This document shows positions 5,968-6,842 of a stretch of DNA of 6,842 nt, piece by piece. The position numbers and the translations under genes are program-made. The stretch is from Bacteroidales bacterium (GTDB taxonomy: Bacteria; Bacteroidota; Bacteroidia; Bacteroidales; UBA4417): NCBI GenBank assembly GCA_025350385.1, contig JANXXZ010000180.1:1-6842 (forward strand), written 5' to 3'. Numbering within the stretch: position 1 is the first letter of the stretch; each line of letters opens with the position of its first letter. Below the pieces are notes generated by a model, which saw nothing but the letters and a program-made list of their open reading frames with translations, was not told the DNA's origin and ran no database searches.

Positions 5968-6001
5968 AAAAAAATGGCAGTTCTCTTTACTGAAAACTGT
6001 C
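5968..6001 (-). terminator. Probable terminator downstream of the pyrophosphatase pseudogene
   Basis: On the minus strand GACAGTT (6001-5995) can pair with AACTGCC (5982-5976), with one mismatch and a 12-base loop. A run of seven T follows almost at once (5974-5968). It lies 22 bases past the pseudogene's final stop, so it is probably the old terminator of that gene. It would also insulate the cytochrome promoter. Confidence 0.5.
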
Positions 6002-6023
6002 TAAGGAGTAGTTGTCAAATTCG

Positions 6024-6510
6024 CTAAACGTCCCTGAGCATCAATTCAAAATTTTCAAATCGCTGCCTGTAATCCTCCATTGAGCGGCGGATGATCTCAT
6101 GTGCTTCTTCTTTCACGAAGATATGAGTAATTTCAACGTGTAAATCGAGTCCCGGGAGATCGTTGTATGTGAGGAAATAATGTTTAAGCGGTCTAAAAAC
6201 AATTCGGGGCAATCCGTAATATGTCTTAATACTCACAATAAACAGCATCATCACGCAATATACAAATGATTTTATCGTCCGGATCATTCCCTTCAATCAT
6301 GCTAAACCCATCTATAGGAACAGTCTGAACCAGGATATCACCATGAGAGATCACTTTCTCCGTTAATATGCACATATGAGCAGGGTCGCTATCACATTAA
6401 ATGCGGTGAACATTCCGGCGCTTTTCACCGATTTCCACACTATGCTATGGATGCTATTTATAAGGTAATCCTATCAGTTTGCCGATGGGATCCATGGTTT
6501 TATTTACCAT
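6024..6510 (-). pseudogene. ppa: Decayed class I inorganic pyrophosphatase
   Basis: Read on the minus strand, this stretch is a broken copy of the soluble inorganic diphosphatase (PPi to 2 Pi) of the longer Bacteroidota type, roughly 230 residues when intact. From ATG 6510 it reads MVNKTMDPIGKLIGLPYK, then TAG (6454-6456), HP, TAG (6445-6447, where a Trp is usual), then HSVEIGEK. A further in-frame TAA lies at 6397-6399. The reading then jumps to DSDPAHMCILTEKVISHG and continues to MIEGNDPDDKIICILRDDAV, ending at TAA 6226-6228. The end resumes in another frame: GLPRIVFRPLKHYFLTYND, then EITHIF, EEAHEIIRRSMEDYRQRF. About 70 residues between the N-terminal block and the DxDPxD motif are missing, including most of the active site. 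The motif itself reads DSDPAH, with the last Asp changed to His. The C-terminal YK motif reads YN. It cannot encode an active enzyme, so another pyrophosphatase should exist elsewhere. Family blocks are recalled from memory but agree over several separate segments. Confidence 0.85.
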
Positions 6511-6512
6511 GT

Positions 6513-6528
6513 GTTTAGCTGTTTAGCT
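6513..6528. repeat. Two tandem copies of GTTTAGCT
   Basis: Two perfect adjacent 8-base units lie just 2 bases upstream of the pseudogene's ATG. On the minus strand they read as two AGCTAAAC units. They probably arose by small slippage in a sequence no longer under selection. No function is evident. Confidence 0.6.
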
Positions 6529-6842
6529 AGTAAGATAACAGGTTTAGATATGCTGATGATCCTTCACGGAATAGTTGGGTAAAGAATAAATCATATTTTA
6601 ATACCAAATAGACAGGTTTCTTCTTTATCAGCTGGAATAAAACCAACAATCCGTTGCGGGAGAGTTGAAATGATCGTGGACAATCTTGGATTAATATTCA
6701 TACAGCTTCCTTTTTATTGTATTTCAAATGCGGACATCACTTTTCTAGAATATAATGAGTAGTTTAGCCGGTGCTATCGAACGCGATATCACTAAACAAT
6801 AAAATATCCGTTCTTTTGTTATTAACAATGAGAATTTCCGGT
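6529..6842. other. Unassigned stretch, possibly decayed coding DNA
   Basis: No intact gene, RNA or mobile element is recognisable in these ~310 bases. On the minus strand one frame reads PEILIVNNKRTDILLFSD and on to a stop at 6764-6766. After two more stops it stays open from 6697 to a TAG at 6527-6529 (for example SRNGLLVLFQLIKKKPVYLV). A second frame offers a 36-residue reading from ATG 6701 to TGA 6591. The plus strand is open from 6583 to 6762, with an ATG at 6670. None of these matches a family I know. Since the adjacent pyrophosphatase gene is decayed, this may be the remnant of another gene, but non-coding spacer is equally possible. Confidence 0.3.

Noticed and set aside
6024..6296. 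Stand-alone 90-residue hypothetical protein starting at TTG 6296
   Set aside because: Residues from about GLPRIV onward are the C-terminus of a pyrophosphatase whose earlier part continues upstream in another frame; the first ~25 residues are an out-of-frame reading of that gene.
6591..6701. 36-residue minus-strand gene from ATG 6701
   Set aside because: Short, no recognisable family, no supporting promoter, and overlapped by an equally open frame.

Overview
The window looks like a piece of an anaerobic or facultative Bacteroidota chromosome. Two secreted proteins end in the two kinds of type IX secretion (T9SS) sorting domain. Two promoters match the Bacteroidota TTG / TAnnTTTG pattern. Starts lack obvious Shine-Dalgarno sequences, and base composition is moderately AT-rich. 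I cannot name a genus from sequence alone.

Left part, plus strand (2-2579): the 3' end of a PhnP-like metallo-beta-lactamase-fold phosphodiesterase is followed by a well-matched promoter and an intact hydG, the radical-SAM tyrosine lyase that builds the Fe(CO)2(CN) unit of the [FeFe]-hydrogenase H-cluster. A small tandem heptamer array follows. Then come two adjacent 85-residue paralogues that resemble the TM1266 'iron-only hydrogenase system regulator' family. This part is a hydrogenase maturation/regulation locus. No hydE, hydF or hydrogenase structural gene is inside the window.

Middle part, minus strand (2625-4388): a secreted modular protein (signal peptide, cohesin-like domain, SprB-like repeat, PKD domain, T9SS type B tail) and a small CoA-binding Rossmann protein. 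The latter begins at a TTG codon just beyond its upstream neighbour's terminator.

Right part, minus strand (4444-6842): a secreted seven-heme c-type cytochrome with a T9SS type A tail, with its own promoter and a strong intrinsic terminator. Behind it lies a decayed class I inorganic pyrophosphatase gene, 6024-6510, with in-frame stops, a frameshift and a large internal deletion. The last ~330 bases hold no gene I can defend and may be further decayed coding DNA.

Most notable are the predicted heme protein routed through T9SS to the cell surface, the duplicated hydrogenase-associated regulator beside a heptamer repeat, and the pyrophosphatase pseudogene. Together the intact genes suggest hydrogen metabolism plus extracellular redox chemistry. 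That functional link is an inference; the genes are on opposite strands and not one operon.
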